A stretch of DNA of 64,000 nt from an uncultured Cellvibrionales bacterium (GTDB taxonomy: Bacteria; Pseudomonadota; Gammaproteobacteria; Pseudomonadales; Cellvibrionaceae). Position 1 is the first letter of the stretch. Every line of letters starts with the position of its first letter. The position numbers were made by a program, and so were the translations under genes. Positions 44,011-53,153 of this stretch are shown one piece after another. The notes beneath the pieces were generated by a model that was not told the origin of the DNA, searched no databases, and was given only the letters and a program-made list of their open reading frames with translations. Location of the stretch: positions 1 to 64,000 of the forward strand of contig CAJWBQ010000007.1 of the NCBI GenBank assembly GCA_913020115.1. The letters are read 5' to 3'.

Positions 44011-46917
44011 TTACTGGCAGGCATCGCAATCTGGTTCATCCAGAGCACAGGCCTTCGGCACCGGCGCGGCCGTAACTGGCTGGCTGGCTTCTATCGAAGA
44101 CGATACCGCATTGAGCGCATTAGTATCGATGGTCGATTTTTCTGTTGACGTCGCTGCAAGGGCTCGCAGGTAATAGGTGGTTTTCAAACCGCTGTACCAA
44201 GCCATGCGGTAAGTAATGTCCAGCTTCTTACCATTGGCGCCTGCTATGTAGAGGTTTAGACTCTGTGCCTGATCGATCCACTTTTGACGACGGCTGGCAG
44301 CTTCAACAATCCAGCGAGGTTCAACTTCAAATGCGGTGGCGTATATTTCTTTGAGGTCTTCAGGGATACGATCAATTTTTTGCGCTGACCCTTCGTAGTA
44401 TTTCAGGTCATTGGCCATCACTGAATCCCACAGGCCTCGATCTTTCAGATCGTGAACCAAGTAGGGGTTGACCACGGTGAACTCTCCAGATAGGTTCGAT
44501 TTCACGTAAAGATTCTGATACGTAGGCTCAATCGACTGGCTCACACCAGTAATGTTGGCGATGGTTGCGGTAGGGGCAATAGCCATTACATTGGAGTTAC
44601 GCATTCCCTGTGTTTTAACTGTCTCGCGCAAAGTATCCCAGTCTAGGGTTTGGCTGCGATCCATTTTGATGAACTGTTCGCCGCGATTGCGAACTAAGTT
44701 TTCAATGGAGTCGATGGGTAAAACACCCTGGCTCCACAGTGAACCATCAAATGATGAATAGCGACCTCGTTCCCGTGCCAGTTCGCTAGATGCGCTGATG
44801 GCATGATAGCTAATAGCTTCCATTGAGCGATCGGCAAATTCCACCGCGCCGTTAGAGCCATAAGCCAAGCGCTGCTTATAAAGAGCATCTTGGAAGCCCA
44901 TCACACCTAAACCTACGGGGCGATGACGCATGTTAGAGCGGCGAGCCGATTCAACCGAGTAGTAGTTGATGTCGATAACGTTATCGAGCATGCGGACGGC
45001 CGTTTTAATTGTTGCGGCTAATTTTTCATGATTTAACTGACCGTTTTCAATGTGCTGAGCCAAGTTAACTGAGCCTAGGTTGCACACCGCAATTTCATCA
45101 TTGGCAGAAGTGTTGAGCGTAATTTCAGTGCACAAGTTAGATGAGTGCACTACGCCGCAATGTTGTTGTGGGCTACGCAAGTTACAGCTGTCTTTAAACG
45201 TGATCCAGGGGTGGCCTGTTTCAAATAACATGCCCAGCATTTTACGCCATAGGTCGAGTGCTTTAACGGTTTTAAACACTTTCATTTCGCCGGCTGCGGC
45301 CATGCGCTCGTATTCTTCGTAGCGCGCTTCGAAGGCACTGCCAAACAGGTCGTGTAAGTCGGGTGCATCGTTGGGCGAAAACAGAGTCCAATCTTTTTCT
45401 TCGAAAACCCGCTTCATAAACAAATCGGGTACCCAGTTGGCGGTGTTCATATCGTGGGTGCGACGGCGATCATCGCCCGTGTTCTTACGCAGCTCCAAAA
45501 ATTCTTCAATGTCCATGTGCCATGTTTCAAGATAAGCACACACAGCGCCTTTGCGCTTGCCACCTTGGTTAACGGCAACAGCGGTATCGTTGGCCACTTT
45601 AAGGAAGGGCACGACACCCTGAGAACGACCATTTGTGCCTTTAATATAGGCACCTAAGCTGCGTACAGGAGTCCAGTCATTGCCTAGGCCTCCGGCAAAT
45701 TTTGACAGCATAGCGTTGTCTTGAATGGCGCCATAAATACCGTGAAGGTCATCGGGAATGGTGGTTAAGTAACAAGATGACAACTGTGGGCGCAAGGTGC
45801 CCGCATTAAACAGTGTGGGTGTTGAACACATGTAATCAAAAGAAGAGAGTAGGCGGTAGAACTCAATGGCACGCTCCTCTCTGTTTTCTTCTTCATAGGC
45901 CAAACCCATAGCAACGCGCATAAAGAAAATTTGTGGTAATTCAATGCGAGTATCGTTGCTGTGGATAAAGTAGCGGTCGTAGAGCGTTTGTAGCGAAAGG
46001 TAAGTGAATTGCTCGTCGCGAGTGTGGTCCAGTGCGGCGCTTAGTTTCTCAATGTCGTAATCGAGAAGGTTTGGGGCTAACAATTCTAGCTCAACACCTT
46101 TTTTAACATAAGCTGGCAGAGCGACAGCGTAATACTCGGCCATTTCGTGATGCGTGGCGGCGGTGGCAACGTTTAAAAAGTTGAGTGATTCGGCGCGCAA
46201 TTTGTCTAGCAGTAGGCGTGCAGTGGCGTAGGTGTAATTAGGTTCTTTTTCTACCAGAGTGCGGGCGGTAATAACCAGTGAAGTATTCACATCATTGATG
46301 CTCACACCGTCATAAAGGTTGCGCATGGCTTCGTCAAGAATGGCTTTTGGTTCAACGTCTTTCAAGCCTTCACAAGCTTCATTCACCACAGTGCATAAGC
46401 GGTTCATGTCCAGTGCTTGGGTGCTGCCATCGTCGAGTAAAACATTGATGGGGGCGTATTCTAGGTCGGTTTCTTGCACTGCATGTTTGGCGCGTAAGCG
46501 AGAGCGCTCTTCGCGATACAGAACGTAGTCTCGGGCTACTTTGTGTTCGCCCGAACGCATCATGGTGAGCTCGACTTGATCTTGAATTTCTTCAATGTGT
46601 ACAGTGCCGCCAGAGGGCATACGGCGGTTAAACGTAGCGGTGATTTGCGCGGTTAAGCCATCAACCGTTTCGTGAATGCGGCTAGATGCAGCAGCAGTGC
46701 CGCCTTCAACGGCAAGGAAGGCCTTGGTTACGGCAACAGCAATTTTGCTGACATCATAGGGCACAACAGTGCCATTTCTTTTGATCACGCGAAGTTGACC
46801 GGGTGCTGTGGCTGCAACCGTAGTGGCTGAACCTTGTGTTGCTGTGGCGGCCTGAGTTTCACTGGCGCTGGATGTTGCGCTTGTGCCTGGGCTCACTTCG
46901 CTGGTGGTTTGTTGCAT
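44011..46917 (-). CDS. nrdA: Class Ia ribonucleotide reductase alpha subunit
   Basis: Catalytic and allosteric subunit, 968 residues from the ATG with GGAG six bases upstream; an earlier in-frame ATG lacks an RBS. A Ser/Thr/Ala-rich N-terminal tail (about 45 residues) precedes two ATP-cone domains in tandem: LRVIKRNGTVVPYDVSKIAV, and a second beginning at INVLLDDGSTQALDMNRLC. Two cones occur in Pseudomonas NrdA. The active-site N-x-C-x-E reads NLCTEI, with partner cysteines in SSCYLTT and AVCNLGS. The C-terminal CALDEPDCDACQ carries the redox-shuttle cysteines. Confidence 0.95.
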   Translation of the reverse strand: MQQTTSEVSPGTSATSSASETQAATATQGSATTVAATAPGQLRVIKRNGTVVPYDVSKIAVAVTKAFLAVEGGTAAASSRIHETVDGLTAQITATFNRRMPSGGTVHIEEIQDQVELTMMRSGEHKVARDYVLYREERSRLRAKHAVQETDLEYAPINVLLDDGSTQALDMNRLCTVVNEACEGLKDVEPKAILDEAMRNLYDGVSINDVNTSLVITARTLVEKEPNYTYATARLLLDKLRAESLNFLNVATAATHHEMAEYYAVALPAYVKKGVELELLAPNLLDYDIEKLSAALDHTRDEQFTYLSLQTLYDRYFIHSNDTRIELPQIFFMRVAMGLAYEEENREERAIEFYRLLSSFDYMCSTPTLFNAGTLRPQLSSCYLTTIPDDLHGIYGAIQDNAMLSKFAGGLGNDWTPVRSLGAYIKGTNGRSQGVVPFLKVANDTAVAVNQGGKRKGAVCAYLETWHMDIEEFLELRKNTGDDRRRTHDMNTANWVPDLFMKRVFEEKDWTLFSPNDAPDLHDLFGSAFEARYEEYERMAAAGEMKVFKTVKALDLWRKMLGMLFETGHPWITFKDSCNLRSPQQHCGVVHSSNLCTEITLNTSANDEIAVCNLGSVNLAQHIENGQLNHEKLAATIKTAVRMLDNVIDINYYSVESARRSNMRHRPVGLGVMGFQDALYKQRLAYGSNGAVEFADRSMEAISYHAISASSELARERGRYSSFDGSLWSQGVLPIDSIENLVRNRGEQFIKMDRSQTLDWDTLRETVKTQGMRNSNVMAIAPTATIANITGVSQSIEPTYQNLYVKSNLSGEFTVVNPYLVHDLKDRGLWDSVMANDLKYYEGSAQKIDRIPEDLKEIYATAFEVEPRWIVEAASRRQKWIDQAQSLNLYIAGANGKKLDITYRMAWYSGLKTTYYLRALAATSTEKSTIDTNALNAVSSSIEASQPVTAAPVPKACALDEPDCDACQ

Positions 46918-47631
46918 TGACGTCTCCGCGTACTGTCTTTCATTTTTAATAAAGGGTTTTGTAAAATAGCCTCGCAATCACCCCAATTATTGGCGCGACT
47001 CAGCTTAGCTACAGTATTTCAATTATATTGCTTTCTATCGGCCGAATATGGCGAAAGGGCTTAGATTGGATACGGAAAATCATCTGTCGATTGATTGTGT
47101 TCACCCCAATTTCACCCGCTATTCATTTTTTGTTATTAGTTTTATGTGGTGCTCATATTTTCAACAAATGTGCTGCTTGACCAGGGGGCCTACAGTGCAT
47201 TTGATTGCAGCTTGAACTTGTGGGCTTTTCCTTCAAATTCAGGCGCTTACACGCTCTTGTTTCAACTTGATGTTAACTTGCTTTGCTCAAGCCAAACCCC
47301 TATATGTGGGGGTTTTCTGAAGTCGAGGTACAAGATAATGCGGTTTGATCGGTTTTGCAAGGTTATAAAGCTGGGGGTTAGCTGTGGATAAAATGTGTGT
47401 AACCGTGAATGTCAGTAGCTACTAATCAGGAAGTGCATATGCTCTCTGCGGGAGATTGAATAGAGCGTGTATAAACCCTCAATTTCTTGCGTTATAATTT
47501 TTTCTTCTGTCTAGGGGGGCTTATATAGCTCTCATTGAATAAAGCACATCATATGCCGCTCCGCATGCGGCGCGCATACCATATTTAGTGTCGCGAATAG
47601 CTTCATATAGCTCATTAATAGGAAAAAACCT
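46918..47631. other. 714-bp intergenic region between nrdA and dgkA
   Basis: Unusually long for this gene-dense window. It holds: a consensus -10 for nrdA (TATAAT on the minus strand, 47022-47027); a perfect DnaA box TTATCCACA on the minus strand (47383-47391); and a GC-rich stem AAACCCC/GGGGTTT at 47294-47315 resembling a terminator. A GCCGC/GCGGC hairpin lies at 47555-47571 and a TATAAT on the plus strand at 47493-47498 that could serve dgkA. No NrdR box of the usual form was found. A frame at 47146-47391 looks non-coding. Confidence 0.55.
47383..47391 (-). promoter_or_regulatory. DnaA box
   Basis: TTATCCACA on the minus strand is identical to the consensus DnaA box. DnaA controls nrdAB in E. 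coli, and this box lies about 465 bases upstream of nrdA. A single isolated box is weak evidence for regulation. Confidence 0.45.
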
Positions 47632-48006
47632 GTGTCAAAATCGTATAAAAGTAAGGGAATTACGCATTTTTGGAATGCCCTAAATTACTCATTTTCGGGC
47701 TTGAAGACCGCTTTTCAGCAGGAGGCTGCCTTTCGCCATGAATTGTCGGCCTTGTGTGTATTATTGCCGGCCGCTTTTTGGTTTGAAGTGAGTGCTGTCG
47801 AGCGCGCCATATTGGTGAGCAGCTTGTTTTTGGTGTTGATTGTTGAGTTGATCAACTCTTCTATTGAAGCTGTGGTGGATCGAGTGGGGCTAGAGCGCCA
47901 CCCGCTTAGTGGTCAAGCAAAAGACATGGGCTCGTCGGCGGTATTTATCGCCATGATGCTCGTGTTGCTGGTTTGGGGAATTATCTTACTGTCGCCTAAG
48001 CCGTAA
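47632..48006 (+). CDS. dgkA: Diacylglycerol kinase
   Basis: Small inner-membrane kinase of 124 residues recycling diacylglycerol to phosphatidic acid. The catalytic helix and surface motif LINSSIEAVVDRVGLE, then HPLSGQAKDMGSSAVF, match DgkA closely, with three transmembrane helices. Translation starts at GTG. Its 3' end overlaps the convergent ABC ATPase gene by 11 bases. Confidence 0.94.
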   Translation: MSKSYKSKGITHFWNALNYSFSGLKTAFQQEAAFRHELSALCVLLPAAFWFEVSAVERAILVSSLFLVLIVELINSSIEAVVDRVGLERHPLSGQAKDMGSSAVFIAMMLVLLVWGIILLSPKP

Positions 48007-49084
48007 TAGCATTTGAAGAAGAGGCTTGCCCTTGTAAGAAGGCAATCAGATGGTCTGCTTCAATACGAATGCCCACACGGTCGCCAATGTTGTAGTCGTG
48101 GTGGCTGGGAAATGCTGACTCAATTAAGCTGCCGGTTGGCAAGCGCAGAGTATAAAGGGTTGAGGTGCCCGCAAAAATCTTATTCACAACTTCTGCATGA
48201 CTTTGACTACTGTTATCGTGAATAACATCATCGGGCCTTAAAAGTACATCAACAGGGGTTTTTGGCAGCCAGTCATAGCATCGATTTCCGCTGATTTCTC
48301 CAAGTTCAGTAGCAACTGAATTTTGCGAAATTGCCTGTCCGGGTAGAAATACTCCCTGACCAATAAAGTCGGCGACAAAGCGGGTAGCCGGTTCGTGATA
48401 GAGGTTAAACGGCGTGTCCCACTGCTGAATATGGCCAAAGTTAATAACGCCTATGCGATCGGCGATGGCAAACGCTTCTTCTTGGTCGTGAGTCACGATA
48501 ATGGCGCTGATGTTTCTTGATTTCAAAATCTCCCTTACTTCCAGTGCTAAACTGCGTCGCAGGTCTACATCTAGACTGGAGAATGGTTCATCAAGCAGTA
48601 GTAGATCGGGCTCGGGTGCCAGCGAGCGAGCCAGTGCCACCCGCTGTTGTTGGCCGCCAGATAATTCATGGGGAAAACGGTGCCCTAAGTCTTTCAGTTT
48701 CACCAGAGACAGCATTTCATTACACACTCGTTCTTTTTCCTGGGCGGTTTTATTGCGGAGGCCAAATGTGATGTTGTCGCAAACCGATAGATGAGGAAAT
48801 AGGGCGTAATCTTGGAACACCATACCCACTCGTCTTTTTTCTGGGGGTACAGTGTGATTTAGGGCTGAAAGCGATTTACCTTGAATGGTAATGTTGCCCG
48901 CTAATAGAGGCTGAAAGCCTGCAATAGCTCGCAGTACTGTAGTCTTTCCGCAACCAGAAGGCCCTAACAAGCAACAGATGTCGCCACTGTTCATTGTGAA
49001 AGACAAAGATTCCACAACTGTGTGCGAGTCGTAGGCACAGGTAATATTGTCAATGTGTATTGGCGCGCTCATCGCATGGCTCAT
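47996..49084 (-). CDS. ABC transporter ATPase (iron/spermidine/putrescine type)
   Basis: ATPase of 362 residues with Walker A GPSGCGKTT near residue 43, signature LSGGQQQR near 142, Walker B LLLLDEPFSSLD and a C-terminal TOBE-like domain. The sequence resembles FbpC/PotA proteins that energise ferric iron or polyamine uptake. No permease or binding protein gene is adjacent, so the partner is unknown. argF follows upstream on the same strand with a gap of 33 bases. Confidence 0.88.
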   Translation of the reverse strand: MSHAMSAPIHIDNITCAYDSHTVVESLSFTMNSGDICCLLGPSGCGKTTVLRAIAGFQPLLAGNITIQGKSLSALNHTVPPEKRRVGMVFQDYALFPHLSVCDNITFGLRNKTAQEKERVCNEMLSLVKLKDLGHRFPHELSGGQQQRVALARSLAPEPDLLLLDEPFSSLDVDLRRSLALEVREILKSRNISAIIVTHDQEEAFAIADRIGVINFGHIQQWDTPFNLYHEPATRFVADFIGQGVFLPGQAISQNSVATELGEISGNRCYDWLPKTPVDVLLRPDDVIHDNSSQSHAEVVNKIFAGTSTLYTLRLPTGSLIESAFPSHHDYNIGDRVGIRIEADHLIAFLQGQASSSNAITA

Positions 49085-49117
49085 TAGTGCTTCTTTGATA
49101 GAGGTGTCGTTTAAAAT

Positions 49118-50023
49118 TTAACTTTCTAATAGAAATTCCATTAGAGCTTTTTGTGCGTGCAGCCTGTTCTCGGCTTCGTCCCAGACTACGGAATCCTCAT
49201 CATCCAATAATTTAGCACTCACTTCCAGGTCGCGGTAGGCCGGTAAGCAGTGCATGAATAATGCATCATTGTGCGCGTAGGTCATAAGTTCGTGATTAAC
49301 CTGAAAACCTGCAAAAGCTTCCTCTCTGGCTCGTTTTTCATCTTCTTGCCCCATGGAAGCCCAGGTGTCAGTTATTACCAGATCAGAATCTCGAGTCGCA
49401 GCAATTGGGTCTCGCATCAATTGGACGCGATCTTTGTTGTCTGCCAGAAGGCTGCTCATTGGGTCGAAGCCCTCGGGGCAGGCAATTTTCAACTCAAAGT
49501 TAAACTGACGGGCGGCGTTGATGTAAGAGTTACACATGTTATTGCCATCGCCAACCCAAGTGACAGTTTTGCCTTCTATGCTGCCGCGATGCTCAACAAA
49601 TGTTTGCATGTCGGCCAGTAGTTGGCAGGGGTGGTAGTCGTCGGTTAAGGCATTGATCACCGGTACTTTCGAATATTCTGCAAAACGCTGAATTTTTTCA
49701 TGCTCAAAAGTGCGCACCATAATTAAGTCGACCATGCGCGACATGACTCTAGCTGAGTCTTCGATGGGTTCGCCTCGGCCCAGTTGGGTGTCTCGCGAGG
49801 ACAAAAATATTGCACTGCCACCTAGGTGTGTCATGCCCGCTTCAAAGGAAATGCGGGTGCGGGTTGAGGATTTCTCAAACACCATGCCCAGAACTTTATT
49901 TGGGAACGGTGAACTGTCTGATTCTTGTTGATGTAAGGCTTTCAGCTCAACTGCGCGATCAATTAAGTCTGCGAGTTCTTTTTTTGATAAATCAAGCAGA
50001 GTAAGAAAGTGTCTTGTGCTCAT
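49118..50023 (-). CDS. argF: Ornithine carbamoyltransferase
   Basis: Arginine-pathway enzyme making citrulline from ornithine and carbamoyl phosphate. Signature motifs are [10 protein letters not shown] near residue 54, HPCQ near 131 and HCLP near 262. The 301-residue length is that of the anabolic type. It sits 15 bases downstream of argD, forming an argD-argF unit. Confidence 0.95.
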   Translation of the reverse strand: MSTRHFLTLLDLSKKELADLIDRAVELKALHQQESDSSPFPNKVLGMVFEKSSTRTRISFEAGMTHLGGSAIFLSSRDTQLGRGEPIEDSARVMSRMVDLIMVRTFEHEKIQRFAEYSKVPVINALTDDYHPCQLLADMQTFVEHRGSIEGKTVTWVGDGNNMCNSYINAARQFNFELKIACPEGFDPMSSLLADNKDRVQLMRDPIAATRDSDLVITDTWASMGQEDEKRAREEAFAGFQVNHELMTYAHNDALFMHCLPAYRDLEVSAKLLDDEDSVVWDEAENRLHAQKALMEFLLES

Positions 50024-50038
50024 AGCAGCCGTTCCCGT

Positions 50039-51202
50039 TTAGAGATTTTCAATTAAAACGCTAATAATATCGATGAGTTCTTCCGCCTCTGCGTCGCTCA
50101 AAACGAGCGGAGGCAATAGGCGGACAATATTCCCTGCCGTGACGTTGATGAGCAGGCCTTTGCTTCGGGCAAGTGCAACAATTTCACTGCACTCGCGATC
50201 GAGCTCAATCCCCACAAGCAAGCCCATACCGCGAATATCCCGCACCTTTTTGCAGGTTTTTAAACGCTGGCTAAAGCCGTCAACTAATTGTTTGCCTAAG
50301 TTGCTCGCACGTTGTAGATAATCGCCCGCTTGTAATTCATTCAGCACTGCGATGGCGGCACTGCATGAGAGTGGGTTGCCTCCAAAGGTAGAGCCATGGT
50401 TGCCCGCTTGCAATACATTCACAGCCGCGCCCTGCACTAAACAAGCGCCGATGGGCATGCCGTTACCAAGCCCTTTGGCGGTGGTAAGCACATCGGGAAT
50501 AATGCCGTTGTGCTGGTAAGCAAAGAACTTTCCCGTACGTCCAATTCCTGTCTGTATCTCGTCTAGCATCAGCAATAATTCATGCTTGTCACAAATGTCG
50601 CGCAATTGATTTAGATACTGACTGTCAGGAACCTGAATGCCACCTTCACCCTGCACCGGCTCAAGAAAAATGGCGACTACATTGCTGAATTCGTTAAGGG
50701 CACGGCGCACGGCATCAACATCGTTATAGGGAATGTGAACAAAACCGTCTACTAGAGGGGCAAAGCCGGCTTGAACTTTAGGGTTGCCGGTGGCACTGAG
50801 GGTGGCGAGCGTTCGACCGTGAAAACTGTTTTCCATGACCAGTGTTATAGGGCGGTCAATACCTTTGTCGTTGCCATATTTACGAGCGATTTTTAGAGCG
50901 GCTTCGTTGGCTTCTGCCCCCGAGTTGGAAAAAAACACCTGAGACATGCCCGAAAGTTCTACTAAAGTATCGGCCAAGGCTTGCTGTTGTGGAATATTGT
51001 ACAGGTTGGAGACATGCATCAGCGTGGCAGCTTGCTCGGATATCGCTTTGCTTACAGCAGGGTGGGCATGGCCTAAGCCGCACACGGCAATACCAGAAAT
51101 AGCATCGAGGTATTCATTGCCAGCATCATCCCACACTCGCGTGCCCGCGCCCCGCGTTAGAGTGAGCGTTCTCTGGCCGTAGGTGTTCATTAAACTGGTC
51201 AT
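50039..51202 (-). CDS. argD: Acetylornithine aminotransferase
   Basis: PLP-dependent enzyme converting N-acetylglutamate semialdehyde to N-acetylornithine. The PLP lysine is in TTAKGLGNGMPIGA near residue 245, and the N-terminal GTRVWDDAGNEYLDAISGIA is typical. At 387 residues it is family-length. A terminator-like hairpin precedes it (see findings), which may reflect regulation of the argDF unit. Confidence 0.94.
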   Translation of the reverse strand: MTSLMNTYGQRTLTLTRGAGTRVWDDAGNEYLDAISGIAVCGLGHAHPAVSKAISEQAATLMHVSNLYNIPQQQALADTLVELSGMSQVFFSNSGAEANEAALKIARKYGNDKGIDRPITLVMENSFHGRTLATLSATGNPKVQAGFAPLVDGFVHIPYNDVDAVRRALNEFSNVVAIFLEPVQGEGGIQVPDSQYLNQLRDICDKHELLLMLDEIQTGIGRTGKFFAYQHNGIIPDVLTTAKGLGNGMPIGACLVQGAAVNVLQAGNHGSTFGGNPLSCSAAIAVLNELQAGDYLQRASNLGKQLVDGFSQRLKTCKKVRDIRGMGLLVGIELDRECSEIVALARSKGLLINVTAGNIVRLLPPLVLSDAEAEELIDIISVLIENL

Positions 51203-51235
51203 GGTGATTCTCTTGCTAAATTAATTATTGCTGCA

Positions 51236-51263
51236 AACAAAAACAGGCAGCTAAAGCTGCCTG
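51236..51263 (-). terminator. Terminator-like hairpin in the argD leader
   Basis: On the minus strand CAGGCAGC / GCTGCCTG forms a perfect 8-bp stem with a 4-base loop, followed by TTTTTGTTT. It lies 34 bases before the argD start and just after a candidate promoter (TTGCCA, 15 bp, TATAAG at 51277-51303). It would act as an attenuator or would end an upstream short transcript. Confidence 0.7.
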
Positions 51264-51401
51264 AAAGAGGCCACATCTTATAAGCAAAGAGCGCGCTTGG
51301 CAATGCGACCCTTTTCCCTAGGCTGCCCTGTGTTTACTGGCTCTTAGCGGGCGGCTAGGTTAAAATGCCGGCAAGCAAATTCTCAAGGTGATACAAGCGT
51401 T

Positions 51402-51743
51402 ATGGAAGTCCTCGATACCATCAAGCAACAAATTGAAGAAAATACCGTGATCCTATATATGAAGGGTTCACCCAATGCTCCACAGTGCGGTTTCTCAATG
51501 AGAACCTCGCAAGCGCTTATGGCTTGCGGCCAACGCTTTGCGTATGTTGATATTCTGAGCAATCCAGAAATTCGCTCTACACTGCCTCAATACGCCAATT
51601 GGCCTACGTTCCCACAACTGTGGGTAAGCGGAGAATTGGTTGGTGGTTGCGACATCGTGACAGAAATGCATGAAAAGGGTGAGTTGAAAGCCTTGATTGA
51701 CGAGGCCTCTGAAGCCGCAGACTCGGCGTCTGGAGAAGCCTAG
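51402..51743 (+). CDS. grxD: Monothiol glutaredoxin
   Basis: 113-residue Grx4-type protein with the CGFS active site (NAPQCGFSMRTSQAL near residue 27), the cis-Pro motif WPTFPQLWVSGELVGG and GGCDI for glutathione binding. Such proteins carry and deliver [2Fe-2S] clusters and interact with BolA proteins. It ends in a strong terminator. Confidence 0.95.
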   Translation: MEVLDTIKQQIEENTVILYMKGSPNAPQCGFSMRTSQALMACGQRFAYVDILSNPEIRSTLPQYANWPTFPQLWVSGELVGGCDIVTEMHEKGELKALIDEASEAADSASGEA

Positions 51744-51769
51744 GTGCTCAAGAGCATTTAGCGAGTATA

Positions 51770-51796
51770 AAAACCCGGCTCCGGCCGGGTTTTTTG
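51770..51796 (+). terminator. Intrinsic terminator of grxD
   Basis: ACCCGGC / GCCGGGT stem with a TCCG loop and six Ts, preceded by As. Confidence 0.9.
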
Positions 51797-51811
51797 TGGC
51801 TCAGCCTTAGA

Positions 51812-51838
51812 TGATAATCAGTTTGATAATCATTATCA
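51812..51838. promoter_or_regulatory. Fur box upstream of the porin operon
   Basis: TGATAATCATTATCA at 51824-51838 is a perfect 7-1-7 Fur operator. A second half site, TGATAATC, lies 12 bases upstream (51812-51819), giving an array that could hold two Fur dimers. It stands about 50 bases before the porin start, at the promoter position, and predicts iron-repressed expression. Confidence 0.88.
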
Positions 51839-51889
51839 TTTCTATTATAGTGCGCTCCATCGAATTTATATCCTTTGGAGTTTCCACCC

Positions 51890-53119
51890 ATGTTCACCCG
51901 TTCAAGCTTAACTTTAGCCATTGCCGCCCTTGTATCAGCCCCCTTTGCGGTAGCCGAGACCCCTAGTATAGAAGCAATGTGGGAATTGGTTCAGCAGCAG
52001 CAAGCGGAAATTACAGCGCTAAAATCGCAGTTGAAACAAACTGACAAGAAAATAGTGGTCACCACTGAATTGCTGGCTGAAACTGATATTAAAGTAGAGG
52101 CAACAGCCGAAATTATCGAGCAAGGCGCTCAGGGTATAGGCTCGATAGGCAGTGCTAGCTGGGCAGAGAAGACACAGCTGGGGGGTTATGGAGAACATCA
52201 CTTCAATCATTTCGAAGACGGCACGGACAAAATAGATGCGCACCGTTTTGTGCTGTATTTTGGTCATCAGTTTTCAGATGATTTGCGATTCTTCTCGGAA
52301 TTTGAGTTAGAGCATTCTTTGGCTGGTGAGGGAAAGCCAGGGGAAGTGGAGTTGGAGCAGGCTTACATTGAGTGGGATTATACTAAAAACCAATCTTTAG
52401 TTGCCGGTCAGTTTTTGATTCCAATTGGCTTGATCAATGAAACACACGAGCCTGAGACGTTTTACGGTACTGAGCGCAACAAAATAGAGAAAAATATTAT
52501 ACCGGCCACTTGGTGGGAAACGGGAGTGATGTTTCAAGGCGAAATTGCCCCAGGCCTGAGCTACAACGCCGCTATGCACAGCGGCTTAGCGGCCGACGAT
52601 GGTGGTAAGATTCGCGGTGGTCGGCAGAAATCAGCTAAGGCTTCAGCCGAAGATCTCGCCTACACTGCCCGCTTGAAATACACAGGTATTCAGGGCTTAG
52701 AATTGGCGGCCAGCGTTCATTATCAAAGTGATATAACGCAAGGGTTGGCAATTGATGACACCGACGGCGTATTACTGGAAGCTCATGCCGTCTATAATAG
52801 AGGACCCCTGTCTGTGCGTGCATTATGGGCGGAGTGGGATATTGAAGGTGAAAACTTCGCTCTCAATGGCACCGATGAGCAAACAGGGTGGTATGTAGAG
52901 CCTTCCTATAAAGTGACAGATGATCTCGGTTTGTTTATTCGTTACAGTGAGTATAACAACACCGCAGGTATAATCAGCGATGACAGTAAAACCTGGGACT
53001 ACGGTCTGAATTATTGGTTGAACCCACGAGTGGTTGTGAAGGCTGATTACTCAAATAACGTTGATAAAGACGGTGCTGACAATGACAGCTTTAACTTAGG
53101 TTTAGGTTGGTCTTTTTAA
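51890..53119 (+). CDS. Fur-regulated outer-membrane porin (OprO/OprP-like)
   Basis: Exported 409-residue beta-barrel with signal peptide (to FAVAE). An N-terminal coiled-coil (LVQQQQAEITALKSQLK) is followed by barrel strands such as FVLYFGHQFSDDLRFFSEFELEH, quoted as landmarks near residue 130-150. The last residue is Phe (LGLGWSF), the usual C-terminal signature for outer-membrane insertion. The pattern EQAYIEWDYTKNQSLVAGQF and IPIGLINETHEPETFYG is typical of the phosphate-selective porin family, but the Fur box argues for an iron-related solute. The start was taken at the ATG with GGAG nine bases before. Confidence 0.85.
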   Translation: MFTRSSLTLAIAALVSAPFAVAETPSIEAMWELVQQQQAEITALKSQLKQTDKKIVVTTELLAETDIKVEATAEIIEQGAQGIGSIGSASWAEKTQLGGYGEHHFNHFEDGTDKIDAHRFVLYFGHQFSDDLRFFSEFELEHSLAGEGKPGEVELEQAYIEWDYTKNQSLVAGQFLIPIGLINETHEPETFYGTERNKIEKNIIPATWWETGVMFQGEIAPGLSYNAAMHSGLAADDGGKIRGGRQKSAKASAEDLAYTARLKYTGIQGLELAASVHYQSDITQGLAIDDTDGVLLEAHAVYNRGPLSVRALWAEWDIEGENFALNGTDEQTGWYVEPSYKVTDDLGLFIRYSEYNNTAGIISDDSKTWDYGLNYWLNPRVVVKADYSNNVDKDGADNDSFNLGLGWSF

Positions 53120-53131
53120 TCTGACAAAAAT

Positions 53132-53153
53132 GAAGGAGCCTGATGGCTCCTTC
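53132..53153 (+). promoter_or_regulatory. Hairpin covering RBS and start codon of the FMN-binding gene
   Basis: GAAGGAGCC / GGCTCCTTC, a perfect 9-bp stem with TGAT loop. The left arm contains the only good RBS (AAGGAG) and the loop and right arm contain the ATG at 53143. The T-run after it is poor, so masking of translation seems likelier than strong termination. Confidence 0.65.

Noticed and set aside
46918..47100. Search for an NrdR operator near nrdA
   Set aside because: Only fragments such as ACACAATCAATC are present; no pair of sites matching the NrdR consensus was found.
47146..47391. 81-codon GTG-start frame in the nrdA/dgkA gap
   Set aside because: Composition looks random, no RBS, it crosses the terminator-like stem at 47294-47315 and has no recognisable features.
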